This document shows positions 50,042 through 59,344 of a DNA stretch of 64,000 nt, piece after piece (the first letter of the stretch is position 1; every line of letters begins with the position of its first letter). Under the pieces are notes generated by a model. That model had not been told where the DNA came from. It saw only the letters and a program-made list of their open reading frames with translations, and made no database searches. Origin of the DNA: Bryobacterales bacterium (lineage in GTDB: Bacteria > Acidobacteriota > Terriglobia > Bryobacterales > Bryobacteraceae). Location: assembly GCA_016789905.1 (NCBI GenBank), contig JAEUQC010000148.1, forward strand, positions 1 through 64,000, given 5' to 3'. The position numbers were made by a program, and so were the translations under genes.

Positions 50042-52105
50042 ATGCGCCGGCTAACTCTCTTTACCCTCGCCGCTTTCGCTCTGTGTGCCCAGCAGTCACA
50101 GAAAAAGGAGCGTGACCTGAAGTTTGAAAAGGACCCGGTGGTGACCGAACCCGTCCAGCCGCCCGGCGGCAAAGCCATCCCCCGCAGTTATGCACTGGTG
50201 GTCGGCGTCGGCGACTACAAGAACCTGCCGGCCGCCGCCAAACTCGCTTTCGCCGAACGCGACGCGGAGGCCATCTATTCCATCTTAATCAGTCCGGAGG
50301 GTGGTAACTTCCGCGCTGAAAATGTCCGTAAGTTGACCGGACCCAAGGCCACGCTCGCCAACATGAAGAAGGAGCTCGAAACCTGGCTCCCCGCCTCCGC
50401 CAAAGCCGATGACCGCGTCCTTGTATATTTCGCCGGCCACGGCTTTGTTGACCCGAAAACAGGCAAGGCCTACCTCGCGCCCTACGACCTGGAACCGGCC
50501 AATATCGCCGCCACCGGCTATAGCATGGAGCAACTCGGCAAAGTGATCGGCGGCGCCGTCCAGGCGAAGTGGAAGGTGCTCCTGACCGATTCCTGCCACT
50601 CCGGCGCCATTACACCGGAACAGGGTGAAATCGTCAACCGTTCCTTGCTCGAACTGAATCGCTCTATGTTTTCCATGACCGCCTCACGCGCCCGCGAACG
50701 GTCATTTGAAAGCAAGGATTGGGGCGGTGGCCATGGTATCTTCACTTACTATGTCGTTCGCGGAATGGAGGGCTATGCCGACGAGAATAAGGATTCCATT
50801 GTCACCGCCGATGAACTGGCCGAATACGTGCGCCGGAACGTCCGTGAAGCCAGCAAGGGGCAACAGAATCCGACCGTCGATAAAGGCAACTTCGACCCCC
50901 AGATGCTTCTTGCCTTCCTGCCCAGCCGGCTGAGCCCCGGTGAAGCCCCCGCCCCCAAATTCGGCACTTGGGTCATTGAAGCCAATATGGATAACGTGGA
51001 GGTTTTTGTCGATGGCGTAAGCAAAGGCGTGATCGGGAAGGGAACTCCGCTTCGCCTCCCCGGCCTGCCGCCCGGCGTGCATACCATCCGTGGCGTCCGT
51101 ATGGGGTACGAACCCGATGGCCCGCGCGAAGAAACCGTCTATCCCGGCCAGGAATCCACCATCAGTATCAAAATCTCCATTCCCCGCCGCCGCACCAGGG
51201 CCGCACTTGAGCCGTTTGAAAAGGGGATTGATCTCTATAACAAGGGCAACAAAGAGGCGTATACGAAAGCCCTGGCGGAGTTCCGGGCGGCTATTGCCGC
51301 CGACCCGAAGTTTAGCCAGGCCTGGCTCTATCTCGCTCGCGTGCAACGGGATCTGTTTCAGATGGAGGAGTCGGAAAAATCATTCCGCAAGGCGATTGAG
51401 ATCGATCCGGACTATCTCGAAGCCCGCGCCAACTTCGGCGGTATGCTGCTGGATAATGGCTCGGTGGATGAGTCCATCCGTCAGTTGAATGCCGCTGTGC
51501 AACGCGACCCGAATCACGCTTTGTCGCTATCCCTTCTCGCCCAGGCATTGCGGATGAAAGAGCTTTACGCCGATTCAATTGAATCTGCGCAGAAAGCCAT
51601 CAAACTCAATCCCCGAAACGCGGAAACCCATTTCTGGCTCGCCGAGAGTCTGCGTATGTCCACGAAATACGCCGAAGGGGTGAGTGAGTACCAGCAGTAC
51701 TTACAGCTCAGCGATTTCGACTCCAAGCTTGCCGGCAAAATGAATTACTACGTGCTCGGCTACCTGGCTGGCATTGGCAGGAAAAAGCGCGCTGCGCAAC
51801 GCGACGTTTGGAGCGACATGCGCAGCCTCGCCTACTTCGGGCTGTGCGATTGTGAGCGGAAACGCGAGCGTTATGACGAAGCCATCGCTTACTGCCAACG
51901 TTCACTCCGTTATGACGGCCAGGAGCCATACGTTCACTACGTGCTCGGCCTCTCCTACGCTCGTCGCGCCCAGAAGTTGCAGAGTGTTGAGCAATTCGCC
52001 GCCGCCCGCAGCCATTTCCAGAAGGTGCTTGATATCAACCCCGATCTCGCTGAAGCCGATTTCGCCCGCAAGAACATCCAGTCCATCGACGCCGCTCTGC
52101 GATAA
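50042..52105 (+). CDS. Exported caspase-like peptidase (C14) with PEGA and TPR domains
   Basis: Protein of 687 residues. A signal peptide (about 1-16) is followed by a caspase-like domain (about 48-290) with catalytic H133 (YFAGHGF) and C185 (TDSCHSG). An EF-hand-like acidic loop (D247-E258) lies within it. A PEGA domain (about 308-378, VFVDGVSKGVIGKGTP, GVHTIRGVRMGYE) and about seven TPRs (390-687) complete it. Bacterial caspases cleave after Arg, Lys or Asp and act in defence, programmed death or protein processing; this one is predicted to work in the periplasm. Its two upstream neighbours are DUF4384 proteins. Target unknown; TPRs may present it. Confidence 0.9.
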   Translation: MRRLTLFTLAAFALCAQQSQKKERDLKFEKDPVVTEPVQPPGGKAIPRSYALVVGVGDYKNLPAAAKLAFAERDAEAIYSILISPEGGNFRAENVRKLTGPKATLANMKKELETWLPASAKADDRVLVYFAGHGFVDPKTGKAYLAPYDLEPANIAATGYSMEQLGKVIGGAVQAKWKVLLTDSCHSGAITPEQGEIVNRSLLELNRSMFSMTASRARERSFESKDWGGGHGIFTYYVVRGMEGYADENKDSIVTADELAEYVRRNVREASKGQQNPTVDKGNFDPQMLLAFLPSRLSPGEAPAPKFGTWVIEANMDNVEVFVDGVSKGVIGKGTPLRLPGLPPGVHTIRGVRMGYEPDGPREETVYPGQESTISIKISIPRRRTRAALEPFEKGIDLYNKGNKEAYTKALAEFRAAIAADPKFSQAWLYLARVQRDLFQMEESEKSFRKAIEIDPDYLEARANFGGMLLDNGSVDESIRQLNAAVQRDPNHALSLSLLAQALRMKELYADSIESAQKAIKLNPRNAETHFWLAESLRMSTKYAEGVSEYQQYLQLSDFDSKLAGKMNYYVLGYLAGIGRKKRAAQRDVWSDMRSLAYFGLCDCERKRERYDEAIAYCQRSLRYDGQEPYVHYVLGLSYARRAQKLQSVEQFAAARSHFQKVLDINPDLAEADFARKNIQSIDAALR

Positions 52106-52201
52106 TGCGTCAACGCCGGGCATCTACCGGCCACTGGAAATCCGGCCCGTGATCAAGATCGGTCATTGCCGCATCCCGCAAGATCCCCTGGCGCCGCGTC
52201 G

Positions 52202-53839
52202 CTAAAACACCATCGCCGGGCGCCCTTCGGCACCAAGGAAAATCGGACCGGGAGTCAGGTCCGTCCCCGCCCCCAGCAGCCTCGGCTTGAGCAGCAGCAT
52301 GACTGCTCCCTCATTGCCTTCCCGCGTATTCGTTCGAAGAAGCGGCCCGAGCACCGGCATCTGCATTAACCCAGGAATGCCCGAGCTGTTAAATGTCGTC
52401 GAATCCTGCGCCAAACCCCCGAGCAGCGCCCACTGGCCGTCCCGCATCCGCACCCGCGAAGTGAACTTCCGGTTCGCTAGAATCGGAATTCCATTAATCT
52501 CAGCTCCCGTCAGGAGCTTGAATTCCGCTTCTACTTCCAACGTCATCTCCTCGGTGTCGTGCACAAACGGCGTAACTTTCATCGTCAATCCCAGATTCTC
52601 GAACTGGAACGATGGCGGTAGCGCCAGAATGCTGCCGTCCGTGTTCGTACTGCCGGAAAATGAACCGGTAAGAATCGGATATTTCTCCCCCAGCACCAAT
52701 TGCGCCGCCTGGCCGTTCACGGATTGCACAAACGCCCGTTGTACCGACGTCCCAAAGCTCTTCAGTGCTGTCGCCGTCACTGTCGCGTCGGCGATTGTCA
52801 TCCCTATCAATCCATTTCCCGCGCCAAGAGTCGCCAGCGGCGCTCCGGCGTCCACTTTGTCCGGATCGTTGTTCAGAAAGCGGCTCAGCCAGAATAGCTT
52901 CGAGGAAGTTGGCAAGCCGATCCCAAACTCGGTTGTCCGAGTGGCCCGCATTTCATATAACTCCATCTCTATCACCACTGCCGGCCGCGCGCCGAGTAAC
53001 TGTTCAAACAGCATCTGTGCCGGCCGAACCTTGGAAACGCGGTCTCGCATCAGCACCATGTGGCGCGTGTTGTCGATGGCGAATTTCTGAATCTCCATCA
53101 CCTGCTGCACCGCCCGGGCCGCCTCTTGTAGTTCTTGCGTCGAGGTAGGGTCCGGGAGCGTCAGTACCACCGCGACGGTAGGTTCCCTCTCCTGCCGTTT
53201 CTGCGTCGTGTCCTTCACCACCATAATCCTTCGTGGTCCCAACACCACCACGAAGCTTCCCGTGGCCGCCGACAGTCCGTGCAGCACTTGCCGCGCGCTT
53301 TGTTCGGCGCAGCGAAAGCGCACTGGTTTCCCTCCTGGAGGGTACTCTCCATCAAAAACAACTTCCAGCCCCAATAGCCTCCCCACTGAGAGCCAGATTT
53401 TTTCCGGCTCTTCCTGCAAGTCAAGCATAAATGGATTTCCCGGCAGCGCTAATTCCGGCGGCGGAAGCATCTCTCTCGCTTCCCGTAACTCCCTGTCGCT
53501 AATTCGGCCAAAGATGCCTTCCAACACTTCCGCCGAGTCTCCGGCAACGGAAGCGACCGACGGCGCCGCTGCTCCCGTGCCCGCCGCGCTGACCGGCGCC
53601 GCTGGCAGGCTCTCTCTTGCGATCCGTGCCGTCAGCTCTCTGCTTCGCGCCGCCCCATTTGCCGATCCTTTTGCCGCAGCCTGGTTATAAAGGCGCGCCG
53701 CCTCGACGATGTTTCCCGATTTTTCCGCCTTTTCCGCGGCTTTTACCAGCGCGCGTACCGATGGCTCCGCCGCCCACGTGGGAATCGTTAGCAGTATCGT
53801 GAGGACGGAACGCAGCAGGGCCACAAAATGATGACGCAC
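52202..53839 (-). CDS. Secretin (type II/IV pilus-like outer-membrane channel)
   Basis: Protein of 545 residues from the GTG at 53839, where a good signal peptide begins (ending TWAAEP) after an AAGG site. ATG 53893 would add 18 residues and leave only 13 bp to the divergent gene. An N-terminal linker region, a secretin N-type domain (about 130-220, FMLDLQEEPEKIWLSVGRLLGLEVVFDG) and an N1-like domain precede the secretin core (about 290-520: LVLGEKYPILTGSF, FENLGLTMKVTPFV, GQWALLGGLAQDS, IPGLMQMPVLGPLLRTN). It would form the outer-membrane ring of a secretion or pilus machine. No other component is in the window, but the ATPase next to it may be linked. Confidence 0.87.
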   Translation of the reverse strand: MRHHFVALLRSVLTILLTIPTWAAEPSVRALVKAAEKAEKSGNIVEAARLYNQAAAKGSANGAARSRELTARIARESLPAAPVSAAGTGAAAPSVASVAGDSAEVLEGIFGRISDRELREAREMLPPPELALPGNPFMLDLQEEPEKIWLSVGRLLGLEVVFDGEYPPGGKPVRFRCAEQSARQVLHGLSAATGSFVVVLGPRRIMVVKDTTQKRQEREPTVAVVLTLPDPTSTQELQEAARAVQQVMEIQKFAIDNTRHMVLMRDRVSKVRPAQMLFEQLLGARPAVVIEMELYEMRATRTTEFGIGLPTSSKLFWLSRFLNNDPDKVDAGAPLATLGAGNGLIGMTIADATVTATALKSFGTSVQRAFVQSVNGQAAQLVLGEKYPILTGSFSGSTNTDGSILALPPSFQFENLGLTMKVTPFVHDTEEMTLEVEAEFKLLTGAEINGIPILANRKFTSRVRMRDGQWALLGGLAQDSTTFNSSGIPGLMQMPVLGPLLRTNTREGNEGAVMLLLKPRLLGAGTDLTPGPIFLGAEGRPAMVF

Positions 53840-53906
53840 CAACCCTTCTTTCCGTGCAAGGGTAAAGTGCCGTTGAGAATGTGCCGATAACATCTAAAGA
53901 CAACCT

Positions 53907-55178
53907 ATGTCGGCTCATCATTCGCAGTCTGGCAAAACACCCATCAGCCGCTTCTCGCCCCGGACTCCCGAGTCCATCGAGGCGCTTGGGATCAGCGAGA
54001 ATCTGGTGCTCGACCTTGTTGTCCGCCGCCTCTTACTCGAAGGCACCTCCACGCTCTCCGCACTGGCCAAGAAACTCCGCGTATCTGTCCCCGTTGTTGA
54101 CCATATTTTTCAGTACATGCGGAAACAGCAGTTGGTGGAAGTAAAAGGTATGGTCGGCAACGACTATTACTTCACCCACTCCGCTTCCGGCCGGCAACTC
54201 GCCAGTGAACGATTCCAGATTTCTCAGTATGCCGGCGCCTGCCCAGTCTCGTTGCAGGAGTACCATGGCGCCACAAAAGAACAGTCGGCAAAACTGGAGA
54301 TTGACCGTCGCGCGCTCCGCCAAGCATTTACGGACATCATCGTCACAGACAGACTGCTCGACCAACTCGGCCCTGCCCTTATCTCCCAGAACTCTATCTT
54401 TATCTACGGACCTTCCGGCAACGGGAAAACCTCCATCGCCGAAAGAATGCTTCGCGTCTACCAGGACGCCATCCTCATCCCCTATGCCGTCGAAGTCGAC
54501 AACCAGATCATCTCTATCTACGATCCCGTCGTCCATCACGCCATCGAGACGGAGGACCCCGACATCGATCCCCGTTGGGTGCTCTGCAAGCGTCCCTGCA
54601 TTGTTGTCGGCGGCGAGTTGATTCCCTCCATGCTGGAACTGCGCCTCGATGAGGCCTCGGGAATCTACTCCGCCCCCCTTCAGATGAAGGCAAACAATGG
54701 TCTCTTTATTGTTGACGACTTTGGCCGCCAACTCATGTCGCCTCGCGACCTGCTTAACCGTTGGATCGTTCCGCTCGACCGTCGCGTCGATTACCTGACC
54801 CTCCGCTATGGCGTCAAGTTCCAAATCCCGTTTGAGCTGATGGTCGTATTCTCTACCAACCTGGAGCCTTCCGACCTGGCCGACGAGGCGTTCCTGCGAC
54901 GTATTCAGAACAAAATCTACGTCGAACCCGTTAGCCCATCCGTGTTCGACCAGATTTTTGATCGTGTGGTGGGCGCGCGCCGAGTTCCCGCCGAAGCCGA
55001 TAGCGCCGAGTATCTCCGGCGCCTCTGCCTCCGCGAGGGCCGCACGGAACTCCGTGCGTGTTACCCCAACGACATCTGCAATATCCTTGAGTCCATCTCG
55101 CGCTACGAAGGCCGCGTCGTCTCCATGACAAAGCCCGATCTGGAACGCGCCACCTCCCTTTACTTCGCCAAAACCTGA
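53907..55178 (+). CDS. Winged-helix AAA+ ATPase
   Basis: Protein of 423 residues. Residues 30-95 form a winged helix-turn-helix (STLSALAKKLRVSVPVVDHIFQYMRKQQLVEVKG). Then comes an AAA+ core: Walker A GPSGNGKT (168-175), Walker B GLFIVDDFG (265-273), a sensor-1-like FSTNLEP and a C-terminal helical lid (about 340-423). I recall such proteins in Acidobacteria and deltaproteobacteria but not their function. It is divergent from the secretin with about 67 bp between starts. It could load a pilus motor or act on nucleic acid through the winged helix; neither is shown. Confidence 0.8.
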   Translation: MSAHHSQSGKTPISRFSPRTPESIEALGISENLVLDLVVRRLLLEGTSTLSALAKKLRVSVPVVDHIFQYMRKQQLVEVKGMVGNDYYFTHSASGRQLASERFQISQYAGACPVSLQEYHGATKEQSAKLEIDRRALRQAFTDIIVTDRLLDQLGPALISQNSIFIYGPSGNGKTSIAERMLRVYQDAILIPYAVEVDNQIISIYDPVVHHAIETEDPDIDPRWVLCKRPCIVVGGELIPSMLELRLDEASGIYSAPLQMKANNGLFIVDDFGRQLMSPRDLLNRWIVPLDRRVDYLTLRYGVKFQIPFELMVVFSTNLEPSDLADEAFLRRIQNKIYVEPVSPSVFDQIFDRVVGARRVPAEADSAEYLRRLCLREGRTELRACYPNDICNILESISRYEGRVVSMTKPDLERATSLYFAKT

Positions 55179-55356
55179 GCAGGTTCGGGCCCTGTAGTGG
55201 GTCACGATTTTGAAGAATACCAGGTCACATGGAACGGGGTGTTCCGGGCACGGCGTCTTCCACGTATAAGCCGAAGGTCAAACGTGACCCGGACGACTCA
55301 TACGCGCCGATGGGCGCGACGAGCGCAATCGATCGCGACCCGCAACTCATCCCCCC

Positions 55357-55396
55357 AAACAAAAAGAGGGCCCTCGCTCGCCGGCGAAGGCCCTCT
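55357..55396 (-). terminator. Intrinsic terminator of rpmB
   Basis: On the minus strand AGAGGGCC (55389-55396) pairs with GGCCCTCT (55365-55372), an 8-bp stem, and is followed by TTTTTGTTT. It lies 29 bp after the rpmB stop. A GC-rich inner palindrome (TCGCCGGCGA) may extend the structure. Confidence 0.85.
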
Positions 55397-55424
55397 CCCT
55401 GTTTCCAATTTTAGATTCTGGCGG

Positions 55425-55655
55425 TTACGCCTGTACGCCACGCTTCTTCAGGTTGGCCAGAGCGGCTTCGATTCCGATCTTATCGATCATCTTGATGCCC
55501 TGGGCGCTCAACCGTAAACGCACATACCGATTTTCCTTCGGCAACCAGAACCGCTTCGATTGCATATTCGGCTCCCAAGTGCGCCGGGTCTTATTGTTCG
55601 CGTGCGAAACACGATTGCCAAAGCGCGTCTTGATGCCAGTAACGGGACATTCCAT
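55425..55655 (-). CDS. rpmB: 50S ribosomal protein L28
   Basis: Protein of 76 residues, the normal size. It binds 23S rRNA in the large ribosomal subunit. The pattern MECPVTGIKTRFGNRVSHANNKTRR, then PNMQSKRFWLP, VRLRLSAQGIKMIDKIG, is that of L28. Only one Cys is present near the start, so this is likely the zinc-free type. The ATG at 55655 has GGAG 8 nt upstream; the longer frame to 55700 is ignored. It is a single-gene unit with an intrinsic terminator downstream. Confidence 0.96.
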   Translation of the reverse strand: MECPVTGIKTRFGNRVSHANNKTRRTWEPNMQSKRFWLPKENRYVRLRLSAQGIKMIDKIGIEAALANLKKRGVQA

Positions 55656-55825
55656 TGCTAATTCTCCAAAATGGGCACACCTGTACGGCACGCCGAACAC
55701 TCTCTGAGTCTACCACATCTGTCCGTCCTCGCACACTTCGTCCCATCCCGGAATCGTTGTGGAAATGCGCCTTCTCTTGTTTTCAATCACTTACAATGGT
55801 CGCAAACGTGCCTGAGTCGTAGCGT

Positions 55826-58312
55826 ATGCTGCTCCAGGATCTCCGCTATGCCGCTCGCGCCCTCCGCCAGAACCCCCTCTTTACCGTTGTGGCCACCGTT
55901 TCGCTCGCCATCGGCATTGGCGCGAATGCCGCCATCTTTACCCTGCTCGACCAACTCCTCCTTCGCCCTCTCCCGCTGCCCGATCCCCACCATCTTGTCC
56001 AACTCGAACTTCCAGGACCGCGCCAGGGCGAACACTGGGGCGCGAAGACCTTTTCCAACCCGATGTTTCTTGATCTGCGCTCCGCCGTTCCTTCTCTTGA
56101 AAACGTAGCCGCACAGTACGCCGGTACTGCCAGCCTCGCCACCGGTGACCGGAGCCAGATCGTCCAGGCTACCCTTGTTTCCGGTAACTGGTTTGAAACA
56201 CTAGGGGTTAGGACCGTTGTAGGCCGGCCCATCACCCCCGAAGACGACCGGACGGTCGACGGGCACCCCGTTCTCGTCCTCTCCCACTCCTTCTGGCTGC
56301 GCCGCTTCGGGGCCGATCCCGCCATCGCTGGAAAACACATCCTCCTCAATGGCCAGCCTATGACCGTTCTCGGGGTTACCCAACCCGGCTTTCGTGGCAC
56401 CAACATCCTGGAACCCCCCGATATCTATCTCCCTCTGGCCATGCAACGGATGATCATGCCCAATTCGGCGCGCCTTTCTGATCGACGTCTCTACTTTCTT
56501 CACCTCTTCGCCCGACTTAAGCCGAACGCCACCCCATCGCAGGCGAAGTCCGACTTGGATCGTTTAGTCGTTCCCATGCTCATCGAAGAGTCAAAAACCT
56601 ACCTGAATCTCGACGAAACAAGAAAAAAACGCTTTTTGGATCGCCGCTTCCGCATTCATCCCGCCTCCCACGGCAATCTTAGTGACCCGGACTCGGTCAG
56701 CACCGCTATGTGGCTTCTCTCCGCCCTCGTCGCCGGCGTGCTGCTTATCGCTTGTGCCAACGTCGCTAACCTCCTTCTCGCCCGCTCCACTGCCCGTCGC
56801 AAAGAAATCGCCGTCCGTCTCGCTCTCGGCGCAAGTCGCGGTCAACTGATTCGCTTGGTGCTCACCGAAAGTCTCTTGCTTTCTGCCATCGGCGGCGCCG
56901 TGGGACTCCTCGCCGCCACTTGGGCCACCGATGCCCTCCTGCTCTTCGCCAACCCGGCGGGCAGCCAGCGGTTCCCGCTCGACACAACCCCCGACTACCG
57001 TATTCTCCTCTTTACCCTTGGGATCTCGCTTCTCACCGGTCTACTGTTCGGCCTAGCCCCGGCCCTCGCCGCCACCCGGCCCAACGTTGCACCCGCTCTC
57101 AAGGACGAAGCCGGCTCTGTCTCCACTTCCGGCGCCGCCTCCTGGCTCCGGAAGTCTCTCGTCGTCGTCCAAGTTTCTCTTTCGCTTCTTCTACTTGCCG
57201 CCGCCTCCCTTTTTCTGACCACCCTTCACAACCTCCGCTCTCACAACCCCGGCTTCGATGCCGAACAACTGCTTGCCTTCACCATCAGCCCCTCCCTCAA
57301 CGGCTACTCAAAGGCCACCTCCATTCCGCTCCTCGAAAAAATCACCGCTAGCCTTCAGGCTCTGCCGTCCGTCTCCGAGGTCACTATGGCCGCCGAACCA
57401 GTCCTCGCCGATACCGCCAGCCAATCCACCATGATCGTCGAAGGCTACCAAAATGGCCCCGACGAGAACATGAACCCGCTTATTAATGAGGTCGGCCCCG
57501 GATTCGTTCACGCCATGCGCATCCCGCTGCTCCAGGGCAGGGACTTCACCGCGGCCGACAACGCCTCCGCCCCGCCCGTCGCCATCATCAGTGAAACCTT
57601 CGCCAAAACATACTTCAAGGGGCGCGATCCCATTGGGTTCAAGATCGGGTACCGCCGCGACAAGATCCCCAATATCACCATCGTCGGCGTTGTACGAGAA
57701 ATCCAACAAGTCAACCTCCGGGATGACTCCGGAAATCGACAGGTCTACCTTCCTTCCTCCCAAGCGCGCACAATCGACTCCCGGACCTTCTACCTCCGCG
57801 CTTCCGCCCCCCTGGAGGCGCTCGCCCCCGCCATTCGCGCCGCCGTTAAGAAGGAAAATGCCGCTTTAGCGGTCGAAAACATGCGTACAATGCGCGATCA
57901 AATCGACATTTCGCTCACTTTAGAGCGCTTAATTACCGTTTTATGCACCACTTTTGGTCTCATTGCGACGCTTTTGGCCGGTGTCGGACTCTATGGAATC
58001 ATGGCTTTCCACGTCGAACGCCGGACCCGCGAAATCGGAATCCGCATGGCCCTCGGCGCGCAGCGCGGCGATGTTCACTGGCTGGTTTTGGCCGAAGCGA
58101 GCCAACTGGCGTTTTCCGGTGTGGCGATTGGCATTCCGCTCGCGGTGGTTTTGGGCCGCTATAGCAAGAGTCTATTGTTCAAGATTGAACCGACGGATCC
58201 ATGGACATTTGCCGGTACGGCGTTGTTTTTATTGGTAGTTACGCTTGGCGCCAGCCTGCTGCCGGCGCGGCGGGCGAGCCGTATCGACCCGATCGCTTCA
58301 CTGCGCCATTAG
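55826..58312 (+). CDS. ADOP-type ABC transporter permease (MacB_PCD/FtsX)
   Basis: Protein of 828 residues. It has the layout of acidobacterial duplicated permeases (ADOP): an N-terminal helix with RYAARALRQNPLFTVVATVSLAIGIGANAAIF, a MacB periplasmic domain, an FtsX block of three helices (about 290-430, with LLARSTARRKEIAVRLALGASRGQLIRLVLTESLLL), a second MacB periplasmic domain and a final FtsX block (about 690-828, VERRTREIGIRMALGAQRGDV). These permeases work without, or with a distant, ATPase of the MacB kind; none is in the window. It is divergent from rpmB. Confidence 0.93.
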   Translation: MLLQDLRYAARALRQNPLFTVVATVSLAIGIGANAAIFTLLDQLLLRPLPLPDPHHLVQLELPGPRQGEHWGAKTFSNPMFLDLRSAVPSLENVAAQYAGTASLATGDRSQIVQATLVSGNWFETLGVRTVVGRPITPEDDRTVDGHPVLVLSHSFWLRRFGADPAIAGKHILLNGQPMTVLGVTQPGFRGTNILEPPDIYLPLAMQRMIMPNSARLSDRRLYFLHLFARLKPNATPSQAKSDLDRLVVPMLIEESKTYLNLDETRKKRFLDRRFRIHPASHGNLSDPDSVSTAMWLLSALVAGVLLIACANVANLLLARSTARRKEIAVRLALGASRGQLIRLVLTESLLLSAIGGAVGLLAATWATDALLLFANPAGSQRFPLDTTPDYRILLFTLGISLLTGLLFGLAPALAATRPNVAPALKDEAGSVSTSGAASWLRKSLVVVQVSLSLLLLAAASLFLTTLHNLRSHNPGFDAEQLLAFTISPSLNGYSKATSIPLLEKITASLQALPSVSEVTMAAEPVLADTASQSTMIVEGYQNGPDENMNPLINEVGPGFVHAMRIPLLQGRDFTAADNASAPPVAIISETFAKTYFKGRDPIGFKIGYRRDKIPNITIVGVVREIQQVNLRDDSGNRQVYLPSSQARTIDSRTFYLRASAPLEALAPAIRAAVKKENAALAVENMRTMRDQIDISLTLERLITVLCTTFGLIATLLAGVGLYGIMAFHVERRTREIGIRMALGAQRGDVHWLVLAEASQLAFSGVAIGIPLAVVLGRYSKSLLFKIEPTDPWTFAGTALFLLVVTLGASLLPARRASRIDPIASLRH

Positions 58313-58351
58313 TATTTCCACAGATTTTCCACAGGCCGGCGTGGCTGGCGG

Positions 58352-59338
58352 TTAGCCGCCTATGGAATACATGGGCCGTGGCGGCGCAACGAACTTCTGG
58401 GACTGAATTTCGTGGCCGATCCACTTCCGGCGGACCGTTTCCTGAATCACTTCCGCCAGTTCGGCATCCGACCCGCCGGATCGCAGGATTTCTTTTACGT
58501 CCAACTCCTCAATCGCAAACAGGCAATAACGCATTTTGCCGTCCGAAGTGAGGCGAAGCCGGTTGCAATTCATACAAAACGGGCGACTTACGGAACTAAT
58601 GAATCCCACGCGCCCAACTCCGTCGGCAAACCGGTACTCGGTGGCCGGCGCGCGCGGGTCCTGATCCGGAATTTCGATCAGTTCCCCGATCTCCTTCCGC
58701 AACATTTCCATGATCGAATCCTGGAGCAGGACCTTGGATTTTTTCCACAACCCTTGCGCGTCGAGCGGCATGAATTCGATATACCGGATTTCGACACCCC
58801 GTTCGCGCCCAAACAGCGCCAAGGGCACCACATCCGGTTCACACAGATTCGCGGCAGCCACGGCGTTGATTTTCACATCGAAGCCCAACTCCAAGGCCCG
58901 GTCCAACCCCGCCATCACCCGGCCGAAGTCGTCTCGTCGCGTAATCCGGGTGAATCGCTCCGCATCGAGGGTGTCCAGATGAACGTTCAGCCGCCGCAAT
59001 CCAGCCGCCCACAACTCTTCGGCGAACTGCGCCAGCAGAACGCCATTGGTGGTTAACCCAACATCGTTAACGCCATCGATGCGGCAAAGCCGCTCCACCA
59101 GCACCGGAAGGTCCTTCCGGACCAACGGTTCGCCTCCCGTGATACGGAGCTTCCGGACTCCCAGGGATACCGCTACCGTGGCCACCCGCTCGATTTCTTC
59201 AAACGAGAGTATCTCCTCCCGCTCCAGAAATGGAATAGGTCCTTCCGGCATGCAATAGAAGCAACGGATGTTACATCGGTCCGTAACACTGATCCGCAAG
59301 TTATCGTGCAGCCGCTCGAAACTATCGATCAGCGCCAT
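58352..59338 (-). CDS. moaA: GTP 3',8-cyclase (molybdenum cofactor)
   Basis: Protein of 328 residues. This radical SAM enzyme converts GTP to 3',8-cyclo-7,8-dihydro-GTP, the first step of molybdopterin synthesis. The SAM cluster is C22-x3-C26-x2-C29, with the ITGGEPLVRKDLP block. The second 4Fe-4S cluster is C255-x2-C258-x13-C272. The C-terminal Gly-Gly that the enzyme needs is present (SIGG). It lies 6 bp after nadA, so both iron-sulfur enzymes share a transcript. Other moa genes are not here. Confidence 0.95.
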   Translation of the reverse strand: MALIDSFERLHDNLRISVTDRCNIRCFYCMPEGPIPFLEREEILSFEEIERVATVAVSLGVRKLRITGGEPLVRKDLPVLVERLCRIDGVNDVGLTTNGVLLAQFAEELWAAGLRRLNVHLDTLDAERFTRITRRDDFGRVMAGLDRALELGFDVKINAVAAANLCEPDVVPLALFGRERGVEIRYIEFMPLDAQGLWKKSKVLLQDSIMEMLRKEIGELIEIPDQDPRAPATEYRFADGVGRVGFISSVSRPFCMNCNRLRLTSDGKMRYCLFAIEELDVKEILRSGGSDAELAEVIQETVRRKWIGHEIQSQKFVAPPRPMYSIGG

Positions 59339-59344
59339 AAGGGG

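Noticed and set aside
53840..53893. ATG start of the secretin at 53893
   Set aside because: It adds a charged stretch before the signal peptide and leaves only 13 bp to the divergent gene; GTG 53839 fits better, though not proven.
58315..58334. Two TTTCCACAG direct repeats 11 bp apart, one matching a relaxed DnaA box
   Set aside because: Only two sites, in a GC-rich convergent gap with no dnaA, dnaN or AT-rich unwinding element; chance is likely.
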